Source: Tubiluchus corallicola
Taxonomy: Eukaryota > Priapulida > Priapulimorpha > Priapulimorphida > Tubiluchidae
Length of the DNA: 33,069 bases
Assembly: GCA_030141605.1 (NCBI GenBank)
Contig: JAQGDQ010000212.1
Location: 285,700 to 318,768 of the forward strand
Direction of reading: 5' to 3'
Below the pieces are notes generated by a model. That model was given only the letters and a program-made list of their open reading frames with translations, did not search any database and had not been told where the DNA came from. The translations under genes and the position numbers were made by a program. Positions within the stretch are counted from its first letter, which is position 1, and each line of letters starts with the position of its first letter. Of the stretch, positions 32,891 through 33,069 are shown in pieces.

Positions 32891-33069
32891 GTATATTTTG
32901 TTAGCAATTTTTTTATTTTAAGAGAGTATTGGCAGATGAACTAACTATTCAAGCACTAGAAACATTCACAACACAACGTGACATTCGATTCAGTTAGGAA
33001 AGTCCGTATTAATTTATTTAAAACACAAGCAAACACTCTTCATAAACAAAGCTTAAGAAATTTTATATC

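Overview
This window is animal nuclear DNA, most likely from a marine or other non-model invertebrate. It has spliced genes with GT-AG introns, long di-, tri- and tetranucleotide arrays, a 5S-rRNA-headed SINE, a tRNA-like SINE, LINE relics and several short inverted-repeat DNA transposons. I cannot place the species from the sequence alone. There is no bacterial-style gene organisation. Nearly all coding sequence is in short exons that simple ORF calling misses.

Layout. (1) About 917-12256, + strand: eight exons encoding the C-terminal 315 residues of an M1-family (aminopeptidase N/ERAP-like) zinc aminopeptidase. The exons join in frame with consistent phases and end at a TAG stop. The catalytic half lies upstream of the window. 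Its introns hold a 20-bp-type minisatellite (150-730), GAT/ATG arrays just after two splice donors, a ~1.9-kb foldback composite with a nested 5S-SINE fragment (1782-3700), a 47-bp minisatellite of about 49 copies (5462-7780), and two copies of a repeat family with a telomere-like core. (2) About 12257-16044: intergenic, with a TA-flanked TIR element (13244-13770) and a possible minus-strand cysteine-rich exon (14701-14924). (3) 16045-20445, + strand: a complete six-exon cytosolic sulfotransferase gene (copy 1), with a one-base frameshift in an A-run of exon 2. (4) 20446-26482: intergenic, with a TSD-flanked 5S-headed SINE, a 90-bp tandem repeat, a TSD-flanked hAT-type MITE, a possible transposase relic, a ~82-bp degenerate tandem repeat and an ~830-bp inverted-repeat element. 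(5) 26483 to the window end, + strand: a second, tandem sulfotransferase (copy 2), exons 1-4 of an expected six. Its 3.4-kb first intron carries a degenerate LINE and very long CT arrays.

How the genes fit together. The two sulfotransferases are tandem duplicates: same strand, same exon boundaries and phases, and the same PAPS-binding motifs. They would transfer sulfonate from PAPS to small acceptors, which cannot be named here. The neighbouring aminopeptidase trims N-terminal residues from peptides. Nothing in the sequence links the two activities; they are simply neighbours. The most unusual material is in the repeats: the telomere-core hairpin family, the 5S SINE family (one full and one truncated copy) and the foldback composite.
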